Shown piece by piece: positions 14,391 to 22,138 of a stretch of 64,000 bases of DNA. The translations under genes were made by a program, and so were the position numbers. The stretch spans positions 46,976,839 through 47,040,838 of the forward strand of contig OU015532.1 in the NCBI GenBank assembly GCA_907165065.1. Reading direction: 5' to 3'. How positions within the stretch are numbered: the first letter of the stretch is position 1; each line of letters begins with the position of its first letter. Source of the DNA: Caprimulgus europaeus (Eukaryota > Chordata > Aves > Caprimulgiformes > Caprimulgidae). The notes under the pieces were generated by a model, which saw only the letters and a list, made by a program, of their open reading frames with translations, was not told where the DNA came from and ran no database searches.

Positions 14391-14791
14391 CAGAATCATG
14401 GAGTGTTGTGAGCTGGAAGGGACCCACAAGGATCATCAGTCCAACTCCTGTCCCTGCACAGGACAATCCCAACATTCAGACCATGTCCCTGAGGGCCTTG
14501 GCCAAATGCTGCTGGAATCTTGTCAGGCTCGGTGCCATGAGCACCTCCCTGGGGAGCCTGTGCCAGTGCTCCACCACCCTCTGCCTCAAGAACCTTTTCT
14601 TCATGGCCAACCTCACCCTCCCCTGCCACATCTTCCTGCCATGGCCTCTGCTCCTGGCATTGGTGGCCAGAGAGAAGAGCTCAGCGCCTGCCCCTCCTCT
14701 TCCCCTTGGGAAGAAGTTCTAGAACCCAGTGAGATCTCTTCTTCTCCAGGCTGAACAAACCAAGTGACTTCAGCCTCTCCTCATACAGAGA
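14391..14791 (-). mobile_element. CR1 LINE, 3' end fragment
   Basis: Read on the minus strand, this ends with the typical avian CR1 terminus; on the plus strand it begins CAGAATCATGGAGTG and continues with the GGAAGGGACC block. Further in are the CR1 landmarks for the CTGGGG and TGCCAGTG blocks, the AGAAG(AA)GTTCTAGAACC region and the CAGCCTCTCCTCAT block. It is 5'-truncated, as is usual for CR1, and lacks a coding frame. Open frames on both strands here are non-functional. Confidence 0.88.
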
Positions 14792-15738
14792 GGAAGAACT
14801 GTATGTTGGGATTGAGCAGTGGAGTTCAGGACTGGATTATCAGGAGTATTGCAGGATACAGTGAAGTTTTTATTGTCAAAGGCTATTGTATAGAAAATTA
14901 ATAATCTTCTCATTTTCAACCCAATCAGCATAGTCTGATGAGTTATGCTCTAGTAGGGACTAAATTCACTCTCACATACGTGTATGAAAACATGGTTTGG
15001 CTTTAAAGAACCTGAACAAAGAGCCTTAAGCACCGACATTCTAAGCAGGGCCCTGGCTGACGTGATGGATAATGTTTTGACCAGCTCAGGGCTTATTTTG
15101 CATTGTTATTATCATCCTTTTTTAATCCTGAAAGGTCAGCTGTCAGAAAGAGACAAAGCTTATCATATTTTTTGCCTTCCCCTCACATTTTTAGTTAGCA
15201 AGAAATGATGATGAATTTCAATAACAGGTACTATTTCAACTCTCTCACAAGAATGGAAGCATGCATTTAGTGTCCTCTGGTACATATCTGCAGTGGTCTT
15301 GCCAAGAGTAGGGAGTGGATTTAAATGAGGAATGGCAAACACAAGCCTTCTCTAATATGTAATCTCGTAGAGGAATCATTGGACCAAAGAAATCTGACTG
15401 AGATTTTCATGGAATTGTAGTATAGGCAGCCACTTTGAGTAGAGACTTAAATATCTAATCCTTTCCTCTGTAACTGAGGAGATCCTGCAGTCATATCCCA
15501 ACACCCAGGGACTTTGGTAGAAGTCAATTATCATTTAGCATTCAAATTATTGGCAAGAGCAGGTAGCAGGAATACATCCTACTTCTGTTTAAACCAATGG
15601 CCATCTCATTGAATGTAATGAGTTTGGATCACCATCCTGATTTGCTGTGACCACAGATTGCTGTGCTGACCGTTTTCTCTGGTGGGCTCCTCTGTCTGTT
15701 TGTTTTTCATCTGTTGTTGCCTGTCTAGATGATAAAGT
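14792..15738. other. gene-free flank of the provirus
   Basis: About 950 bp between the CR1 end and the provirus. I see no gene, repeat or RNA signal. One 74-codon frame (14984..15208) resembles no known protein. Confidence 0.55.
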
Positions 15739-15744
15739 AAGAGG
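15739..15744. repeat. target site duplication, left copy
   Basis: AAGAGG directly precedes the LTR and recurs directly after the other LTR at 22133..22138. A 6-bp duplication is the length made by alpharetroviral and betaretroviral integrases. The following TG is shared by the host flank and the LTR end, so an 8-bp match can also be read. Confidence 0.92.
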
Positions 15745-16153
15745 TGTCGTGGGCTATCTGGCGAGCGAGAAATGAGTGACTCACACATCCACAAGATGCA
15801 ACTCAAATCCGTTTATTATCAGAAAGCTGCATGTTATATAGCCCGTTAAGTTCCTCATACGTGTCCACACACTACGAAGCTAATTATTATTGGATAATAG
15901 CACTATTCACACTTTGACCTCTCAGTCTTTTTCAGTCTCACTGGTTCACTCTTATCTTGGTTCAGGTTCACTTCCTGGTCAACGTAACTTCCAGCTATCC
16001 TCCATGTTGCCAGCAGTTGTTTATCACTTTCGCACGTCTTTCATACGTAGCTGCATTCCTTTCCTCAGCTTATCTCTTCTGGCAGTTGTTGAAAGCGGCC
16101 TAGCTGCGGCCTAGCCAGTATCACAGCCATGTAATAATGCTAAGGCCCCAACA
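15745..16153 (-). repeat. 3' LTR of the provirus
   Basis: 409 bp. In element sense it starts TGTTGGGGCC and ends CCCACGACA, with TG..CA termini. By eye every base matches the other LTR. It carries TATATAAC (15833..15840), AATAAA (15812..15817), a CCAAT box, and a short U3 tandem repeat of GCTAGGCCGC. The 74-codon plus-strand open frame inside it occurs identically in both LTRs and is an accident of the antisense strand. Confidence 0.97.
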
Positions 16154-16174
16154 CTTCCCCCTTTTTCTTTTAAA
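16154..16174 (-). other. polypurine tract
   Basis: On the minus strand a run of A and G ends in AAAAGAAAAAGGGGGAAG directly against the start of the 3' LTR. It is the expected plus-strand DNA primer site and sits in the right place. Confidence 0.92.
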
Positions 16175-16214
16175 ACAAACAAGGCTGTAACAATGATACT
16201 CTGTACTCCTTTCA

Positions 16215-16337
16215 TTACACATCTATAAGCAATTTTGCTATAATTAGAACTAAAAATACAATGCCTAAAAAGCGTATATTCTCTTTAATTAAAGCCAAAA
16301 ACCAAAGCAACAGGTTACCAAAAGAAATGTCAATCAT
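16215..16337 (-). pseudogene. second env-anchor-like short frame
   Basis: A 40-codon frame from ATG at 16337 to TAA at 16215..16217, near the polypurine tract. It encodes two hydrophobic stretches; the second (FLGIVFLVLIIAKLL) resembles the anchor at 16633..16779, with a matching LGIV start and a basic residue near the end. It may be a diverged duplicate of the env C-terminus or an env tail from another virus joined by recombination. The 300 bp between the two copies show no motif. Confidence 0.4.
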
Positions 16338-16632
16338 GCATTAAACAGGTTTATGTTCTCACGTATTTTGCTGTTAAGAGACACTAACATGGAAATGGCC
16401 ACCATTTCCCATCCAATCTCCCAAACCATCCGAGATGGCCAGATCTCCGACCCAGCATGAAAACAAATCAGCCCAAAGTCTACATCAAACCAGTTTGACT
16501 CCGCTCCATACCCAAATCAGCACCAATCCGACCTAGAGAATCACTCAATACTCTGACCCCTCAAAGCTGACCCTAACATATCAGCATCCACACCAGATGT
16601 GTACGGTGCTCTACGTGGTGCTCTGCCAACAG

Positions 16633-16779
16633 TTACCCACACTTTTCCCCGTTTTTATTAATTTGAGCTAAAAGGACACCTAGGGCAAGCTGTTCCACAT
16701 GTTTGACCATACAAGAAAACAATATACGCGCTACAATGCAAAGCAAAACTACAATACCGAGACATCCAAAGCCTTCTTT
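16633..16779 (-). pseudogene. env membrane anchor and cytoplasmic tail, first copy
   Basis: A 48-codon frame follows a stop, has no start codon of its own and ends at TAA (16633..16635). It encodes a strongly hydrophobic span beginning FGCLGIVVLLCIVARIL, then a polar, basic tail ending GEKCG. It is the expected continuation of a retroviral TM protein: membrane anchor plus a short cytoplasmic tail. No intact upstream protein connects to it. Confidence 0.6.
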
Positions 16780-16789
16780 TTACTTCTGA

Positions 16790-17470
16790 CTAATTATATT
16801 AGAATTTCTCATCTTGTCCTCTACTCTATTTCCTTTCAATAAAAGTCAGGAATTAGGTGCCCAGGCCAAAACCGCCTGCATCTTAGGCTCTTAAGGAGCC
16901 AACAATTTCCCTTTTTTGTTTTTTATACCACAAAGGCGTTGTCCACCATCTTCTGCAGGGCCCTTGCAGACACGATAGCAAACAAGGCACTAATAAAAGG
17001 ATTACCAAATTACAAATAGCATCTTAAATCCTGACTTTTATAGTCAAGAGACCCATTCTTGTAAAAACTACTCGCTTAACCAATTATCACTATTTACCCT
17101 CAACTGTTTGACATTTTCCTTAAACCTTCCAATGGCCATATGAATTGATTCTGGGTGGTCGGATAGAATCATACAGCACATGCCTTCGATTCCTCACAAA
17201 CATCTCCCTTGTGCTAACAAATAAGAATCAACTGCTGCTCTATTTTGCAGTGTTGCATGTCTAATGCTATCAGTGTCTACTAACATCTGCATGAGCAAAG
17301 TTATACAAAGGCACTACAAAGACACTCTTATATAAGACAGGTTCTAAAAGGATCCTTGGGCATATCCCGTGAGAGCCACAGTAATTCTTGCTTCCTTATA
17401 TTAGCAAAAGTTATCTACATGTTTTATCTAGGTAGTACAGCTTAAGGTCTTAAAACAATGCTAATTAACA
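16790..17470 (-). pseudogene. env transmembrane-subunit ectodomain remnant
   Basis: The minus strand encodes pieces of a retroviral TM protein in alternating frames with several stops. The clearest is the 16-codon stretch at 17203..17250, beginning LQNR, the conserved core of the heptad/immunosuppressive-like region. Cysteine codons follow in shifted frames (around 17175..17200), fitting a Cys-x6-Cys-Cys loop as in alpha- and gammaretroviral TM. A hydrophobic stretch further down is also interrupted. Stops at the end of the LQNR frame and elsewhere make it non-functional. SU and the furin site are not visible; the block starts just after the poly(A) tract. Confidence 0.72.
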
Positions 17471-17516
17471 AAATCTTAATGCAGTAATAATTATAAATTG
17501 AAGACACTTTTCTCCC

Positions 17517-17543
17517 TTTTTTTTTTTTTTTTTTTTTTTTTTT
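17517..17543 (-). repeat. 27-nt poly(A) tract in element sense
   Basis: Twenty-seven T on the plus strand, thus poly(A) in the direction of proviral transcription. It lies 12 nt downstream of a GATAAA hexamer and is followed by non-A sequence leading into env. Confidence 0.97.
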
Positions 17544-17555
17544 GGCAAGGACTAA

Positions 17556-17561
17556 TTTATC
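17556..17561 (-). promoter_or_regulatory. variant polyadenylation hexamer GATAAA
   Basis: GATAAA is a known weaker variant of AATAAA. Its end is 12 nt before the poly(A) tract, within the usual 10 to 30 nt window. It supports reading the tract as a post-transcriptionally added tail. Confidence 0.45.
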
Positions 17562-18436
17562 AGATGTGTGAATGCTATGTAGTGTTAATCATGTTGAAAT
17601 CTTCTCTTCTCCTAACACTGAATGGTACAATACTTGATCTGTACGGTTTACCGACACTGCAACCTATTTTCCAAACAATAGTTCTGCCCAGGCGTTGAAC
17701 AGCACAGTACTGCACAGCCCCATCTATCTGGTTGTAGTGTACTGATAACTAAAAGCTATTACAATTATTACAATGATTTCCATTTCAATATGTACATCAA
17801 TATAAAATACTACCCAAAACACTTTCACATTTCAAACAATTTAACCACTTCAATGAAAATGCATCTGCAGAATTAAAGAAAAATCCAAATTAATGTTGAT
17901 TGCAAGTTAGAGCAGTTCAAGGATTCCCAATTTATCAGTATCTACCCTAACCAGTGCTACCCAAATACAGTATAAGCCATTTAGTATGTCTACAATGAGA
18001 AGAAAACATGCAAATATTAAAGCTATGACAAACACACAAAAACAAGGAAAGAAAATTTGTTCTATACGCATCCCTGCTGTAGTAAGGTACAGCATGACAG
18101 GAGATTGCACTCTGGATAAAATCATAGAAGACAACCGAAATAGAATCTACTCTAAATTTCCTTGCTGTTGTGGTTTTACATCAGAACATTCAAGTTATAA
18201 CATCTTAGTGTCTTTTCAAGAATTCACAATGAAACTGCAAAAATGCTACTAAAAATCCCCATCTAAGATGCAATCTTCTGCTTTAGGAGCTACTGTGTCA
18301 TTGTACAATATAAGTGGCTTATTAATCACTGAATTGCTGGTGTAGCAGAATGTATTTATCATTGTGGATGTGTTTTGAAAAGATTGTCATTTTAAAACCT
18401 TCCTTTATTCCATGACAAGCCACAAATTCATATATT

Positions 18437-19790
18437 TTAAGCACTAATATCCTTACCTAAAATACTAAATATACATTGTGAGTAACCCACCATGGGTGTC
18501 TTTGGGCCCCAACTGCAAACAACCTCAGGTATAGGAGAAAAACGTTTCATGGAAGCTTCCTCCAAGAGCAATGCAGTCTTAAATAAAGGATGACTAGGGT
18601 AATGATTGTCTGTATTAATCCCTTGAATTGCAAAAGCAAAAAACACCTGATGTCTGCATCCACAAAACTACCAGAGACAAAGTCTGAAGGGGTAAAATAA
18701 TAAGAATGGGGTCAGTTCCTGCCAGAACGCAAAGACGAAGTCGAGACTTTACTATCAACTGCCCAATTACATTGGCCCGAGTAGTAACTGTGGCCTTAAA
18801 AGTAGAACTACGAAACACTCACTCTATTAATCGCATGGGGGCGCTGTCAGGTAATTGAACAATCAGCGAAACAACTTTCTCTCGGTTATAGATAACTAAA
18901 GAAAAAGGACAATCTTCTAATCTATGATCTATGGCTGAGTCTCTAATATTTTCTGTAATGTCATCCAGTGCTTTTGTAGCCACTGCAGATCACCTATCAA
19001 TTTTTGAACATCATTAACAGTCTTAATTTCTGGGTGCAAAATAATTTTCTGAGGTATGAGTCTAATTTCTGTAATTTGCATGCCCAAGTAATTCCAAGGA
19101 GAATGTTTTGAACCTTTTCAGGTGCAATGACTAAACCAAAATTCTGCAAGCACGTCACAAGTTCTTTCTCTTTCTGCTCAGGAAGGGGTGTAGGGCTGGC
19201 TACCAATAAGTCATCCATATAATGGTATATAAGCAAGTCAGGGTTTCCCCTTCGCCAGGGTCTTAAGGCTAAATCCACAAACCACTGCCAAATGGTAGGA
19301 GAGTTCTTCATACCCTGTGTCAGTACAACCCATTGATAACGCTGTGATGGGGCAGCCCTATTGATGGAAGGCACAGAAAACGCAAACTTGTCACCATCAT
19401 CCTCGTGTAAAGGAATTGTGAAAAAACAATCCTTAAGATCTAGTATTAACAAATCCCATTTTTCTGGTAATATGGCCGGAGATGGTAACCCAGGTTGCAA
19501 GGCTCTCATGTCCTTCATGCAATTGTTTACAGCTCTCAAATCATGTAATTTTCCAGATTTTTTCCTGAATGTGAAAAATAGGAATGTCCCATGGGCTAAC
19601 AGAGGGTTTAATATGACCCAATTTTAATTGTTCCTGTACAAGTTCCTCAACATGTTGCAGCTTGTCTTTTGATAGAGGCCATTGATCAACCCAAACAGGG
19701 TTTTCTGCTTTCCATTTAAGTGTCAGGCAAGCGCTGCCGTCAGTGGCCCCAATCAAAAATGAATAGATAACTTCAGTACTAAATGTACAT
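18437..19790 (-). pseudogene. retroviral pol remnant (reverse transcriptase and connection domain)
   Basis: The minus strand encodes class II retroviral reverse transcriptase in several frames. The first part (19541..19756) holds the RT N-terminal region with the WPLS motif and KPSVSPW. A frame break near 19540 leads into a 180-codon open stretch (18997..19539). That stretch contains motif A (LDLKD, near 19426..19440), the QGM..SPTI segment and the catalytic YMDD box (19210..19221). More breaks follow near 19000, 18810 and 18650. The frames then read a connection domain (AGTDP near 18690, NHYPSHPL near 18580). Homology fades near 18437, about where RNase H should begin. Integrase is absent. 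The catalytic Asp residues remain, but the chain is split by at least three frame breaks, so no functional enzyme is made. Confidence 0.93.
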
Positions 19791-19799
19791 TTATAATGG

Positions 19800-20827
19800 C
19801 CAATTCAAAATCTCTGCATCTGCTGCTTCAGTTTTCAAAATAAGACTTAGTTCAGAGTTTTCATTCTTTACATTACCCTAAAACAGAACTATTTCTGAAG
19901 CATAAAAATATAATAATAATAATAGTAATAATGAGAATAATATGGGGTTGGTCCTGCTTTGCTGATTAATTTCCGATTTGAAATATAATCCATGTCACAG
20001 AACAAACAAACAAAACAAACAAACAAATTTTTTTTTTCCTGCTAGTTGGGATTGTTTTTCCAAACCAAATTTCATGCTTACAGTATCCTTATAGTCATGT
20101 TATACACCCTTGAAAATAAATGCTCACATTGAAACTGATGACAGGGCCTGGTGACACTAATTTCCATTAGAAAAGAAAAATTAAAAGTTAAAAGTCTCAT
20201 AAAAATTCATAGCTTATACTGAAAATTTGATTCATGCTCATTTTGTTAATTTAAAAATACTCTTTGGAAACTGTAAACTCCTGCAGAAAACTTAGTGATA
20301 CATCTTTACTTGTTCAAATAAGGATAATTCATATTCACATCTACTTCATGCTATGTTCTACTACATATATACACTTCATTACCTGCTCATGTAACACATA
20401 TCTTTACATCTTTACATTCTTCTACATATACAAACAGAATTTTACAGCTATTACACTTCAGAATGTTGCTTGAAAGATATCTCACCATGTTCCAGGAATT
20501 TCTCATACAATAGCGATGATGTCATATTCGTCTCTGATTTTTTTAAACTTTTTAAATTCTCGTTTACTGTCTATTTAAACTTTTTAAATTATTGTTTAGT
20601 GGTTATTTAGTTTCCATTTCATATTTTGTTTCCACATTAAACAATCACAAAGAAAAATACCTTTATAAACTCTCACAATCAAACAGAACAATCAATTATG
20701 ACAATCAATCATAACGATCAGTCATGACGGCCGTCACTCACTCATTCACTCACTCACAGATACAACTCCTGTGCAAATGCAAACTATAAACCATTAACTT
20801 TAGAAGGTCGATATCACTTTAAGAACC
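19800..20827. other. AT-rich non-coding filler inside the provirus
   Basis: About 1 kb between the GC-rich block and the pol remnant. It shows no viral motif on either strand. It holds a 32-bp tandem duplication (20542..20605), TAA repeats (about 19909..19940), AAAC repeats (20001..20027) and CACT repeats (20735..20757). It may be a third non-viral insert or strongly decayed gag and protease. Confidence 0.55.
20542..20605. repeat. 32-bp tandem duplication in the provirus
   Basis: Two adjacent 32-bp units start at 20542 and 20574, each beginning TTTAAACTTTTTAAATT. They differ in the second half. The duplication lies in the AT-rich filler of the provirus. Confidence 0.85.
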
Positions 20828-21190
20828 TGCGGAGGAAGCAGCGGGGGGGTAAAGCCCCCCTCACCGCAGCTCTTCTGGGCTCTGTGGTGTTTTCTCTTCA
20901 TTATCATGTTGTTACGGAAACTCTAGTTTGTCTTGCCTAGCACCGTGCCTGCTTTGATTTGCGTTCCATCGGGGGGGGGGGGGTTGGGGGGGGCGGAAGG
21001 TGCTCCCCCGGGTCCAGCCTATCAGCTCGCGGCTCAGCGCCGCGCCCCCTCGGGCGCGCAATTCCACCGTCGCCTCCGCCGCCGCCGCCGCCCCCCCGCC
21101 GCCGCCGTCACCGCCAGGGGCGGGAGAAGGGGAAAAGCGGAAGACGCGATTTGCCTCTTCTCCGGGGTTGGGGTGATGAGAAAGCTTCCG
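20828..21190. other. GC- and CpG-rich block inside the provirus
   Basis: About 360 bp of mostly very GC-rich sequence with many CpG dinucleotides, GGC trinucleotide runs and a G tract at 20971..20993. The surroundings, including the rest of the element, are AT-rich. On the minus strand a 95-codon frame (20912..21199) encodes a Gly/Ala/Pro/Arg-rich product; other frames are open on both strands, as expected of GC-rich DNA. It occupies the place where gag should be and has no visible gag motif such as a Cys-His zinc knuckle. It resembles a CpG-island 5' UTR or first exon of a host gene, but I cannot name the source. Confidence 0.6.
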
Positions 21191-21377
21191 AGTGTCCACA
21201 GCAGCTCAGTGCTGCTCCATTTTATCTTTCTTAACAGCATCTCAAAGTTCTTTTCCAATACTTCTCAGGAGTTTGAAAAAAACTCATTATCTCGCTTTTC
21301 TAAAAAGCATGAAACTAATGAGAAGATTAAGTCTTTGTCTATGGTTGATGTCGGTAACCCGACTCCCAACGCATTCC

Positions 21378-21564
21378 TCACATACCTTCAGCGCATTGAA
21401 TTCCATCAGTCTTTTCTGCTAGCTGCAGAAGACTTTCTACGATCGCTTTCTCCACTGCAAGAATGCAGTGTTCGCGGAATTTTGGTGTCAGTTTTTTTTC
21501 CACTAATCTTAAAAGGCTTTCTAATACTGCCTTTTTTTTCTACTGTAATGACAGTAACTTCCAT
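21378..21564 (-). pseudogene. short frames at the gag start position
   Basis: An ATG at 21564, about 160 nt into the element after the LTR, opens a 52-codon frame that ends at 21406. A second frame (21378..21539) overlaps it and stays open for 53 codons. The two meet at a run of eight A (plus-strand T 21532..21539), so an indel there may have broken one original frame. The second frame encodes two similar amphipathic helix segments (VLESLLRLVEKK and IVESLLQLAEKT) rich in Leu, Glu and Lys. I do not recognise a matrix domain. A splice-donor-like AAGGTATGTGAG lies at the end (GT at 21385..21384). By position it may be the remnant of the gag N-terminus, but a captured or unrelated coding piece is equally possible. 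Confidence 0.35.
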
Positions 21565-21705
21565 CCTGCCGTTTTAACTCTTGACTCACCGGTCAAAATG
21601 CCTGTGCACAGGTCTCGGCCCTTCTTCTGGCCCTCAGCTTATCTCCGCTGACCCAGCAGGATGCCTCGCTGCTCCACGGAACGGTGATAATACGTCCCCA
21701 ATTCA

Positions 21706-21721
21706 CACGTCGGGGTCACCA
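21706..21721 (-). other. primer binding site, tRNA-Trp type
   Basis: On the minus strand the sequence TGGTGACCCCGACGTG begins 2 nt after the LTR end. The 3' end of tRNA-Trp, the primer used by avian leukosis/sarcoma viruses, is complementary to this sequence. This fixes the orientation of the element and which LTR is 5'. Confidence 0.9.
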
Positions 21722-21790
21722 ATTGTCGTGGGCTATCTGGCGAGCGAGAAATGAGTGACTCACACATCCACAAGATGCAACTCAAATCCG

Positions 21791-21796
21791 TTTATT
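21791..21796 (-). promoter_or_regulatory. LTR polyadenylation signal
   Basis: AATAAA on the minus strand, about 16 bp downstream of the TATA box. In the 3' LTR the equivalent (15812..15817) would direct 3' end formation. The close spacing of TATA and AATAAA means a very short R region, or a signal located in late U3 as in alpharetroviruses. Confidence 0.8.
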
Positions 21797-21811
21797 ATCA
21801 GAAAGCTGCAT

Positions 21812-21819
21812 GTTATATA
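21812..21819 (-). promoter_or_regulatory. LTR TATA box
   Basis: TATATAAC on the minus strand, with a CCAAT element about 65 bp upstream in element sense. This is the likely core promoter of the provirus. The same box is present in the 3' LTR at 15833..15840. Confidence 0.8.
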
Positions 21820-22132
21820 GCCCGTTAAGTTCCTCATACGTGTCCACACACTACGAAGCTAATTATTATTGGATAATAGCACTATTCACACTTTGACCTC
21901 TCAGTCTTTTTCAGTCTCACTGGTTCACTCTTATCTTGGTTCAGGTTCACTTCCTGGTCAACGTAACTTCCAGCTATCCTCCATGTTGCCAGCAGTTGTT
22001 TATCACTTTCGCACGTCTTTCATACGTAGCTGCATTCCTTTCCTCAGCTTATCTCTTCTGGCAGTTGTTGAAAGCGGCCTAGCTGCGGCCTAGCCAGTAT
22101 CACAGCCATGTAATAATGCTAAGGCCCCAACA

Positions 22133-22138
22133 AAGAGG
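22133..22138. repeat. target site duplication, right copy
   Basis: AAGAGG follows the LTR directly and matches 15739..15744. Removing the element and one copy gives a continuous host sequence reading GTAAGAGGTGCTGTC. Confidence 0.92.

Larger units (their letters stand above)
17517..18436 (-). pseudogene. possible captured 3' end of a cellular polyadenylated mRNA
   Basis: Read on the minus strand, this block has the layout of an mRNA 3' end. A 45-codon frame (18249..18386) stays open to a TAG stop; its last residues include PKAEDCILDGDF, a protein-like C-terminus that I cannot assign. About 705 nt of AT-rich sequence follow with no long frame in element sense, then GATAAA (17556..17561), 12 nt, and 27 uninterrupted A. 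Viral env begins again just beyond. It replaces RNase H, integrase and SU. Poly(A) tracts at the host-virus boundary are known from retroviral transduction. Alternatives are a retrocopy that inserted later, or decayed viral sequence plus an A tract that expanded by chance. The exact pol-side junction is not visible. Confidence 0.5.
15745..22132 (-). mobile_element. recent, internally defective endogenous retrovirus (class II, alpharetrovirus-like)
   Basis: The provirus is 6388 bp in minus orientation. It has two 409-bp LTRs, a tRNA-Trp-type primer binding site, a polypurine tract and a 6-bp target duplication. The interior (16154..21723, 5570 bp) is too short and too damaged to be autonomous: gag is nearly absent, pol stops near the start of RNase H, integrase and SU are missing, and env survives only as TM fragments with stops and frame breaks. 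Blocks at 20828..21190 and 17517..18436 look non-viral. The tRNA-Trp primer site, 6-bp duplication and a TM ectodomain with an LQNR motif followed by Cys-rich sequence point to alpharetrovirus relatives. The RT is class II. Because the LTRs look identical, integration is recent even though the coding regions are decayed. Confidence 0.96.
21724..22132 (-). repeat. 5' LTR of the provirus
   Basis: 409 bp, identical by eye to 15745..16153 at an offset of 5979. In element sense it would drive transcription leftwards through the interior. U3, R and U5 can be placed from the TATA box and the AATAAA signal. A TGAGTCAC sequence resembling an AP-1 site lies in the U5 part. Confidence 0.97.

Noticed and set aside
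14398-14754. 118-codon frame with proline-rich translation
   Set aside because: It is read through an inverted CR1 end. Similar frames appear in the CR1 copies at 47377 and 48316.
15890-16114. 74-codon plus-strand frame, repeated identically at 21869..22093
   Set aside because: It lies antisense within the two LTRs, and its duplication simply reflects LTR identity. No known protein resembles it.
17907-18134. Minus-strand frame with one hydrophobic helix as a possible env piece
   Set aside because: It lies within the UTR-like block upstream of the poly(A) tract, shows no retroviral motif and is short.
18997-19539. 180-codon RT frame as a functional gene
   Set aside because: YMDD and motif A are intact, but the RT N-terminal part is in another frame and the connection domain is broken, so it is only a pol fragment.
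20933-21577. 214-codon plus-strand open frame, the longest in the window
   Set aside because: It runs antisense to the provirus across the CpG-rich block and leader, has no domain, and is expected where stop codons are rare because of high GC.
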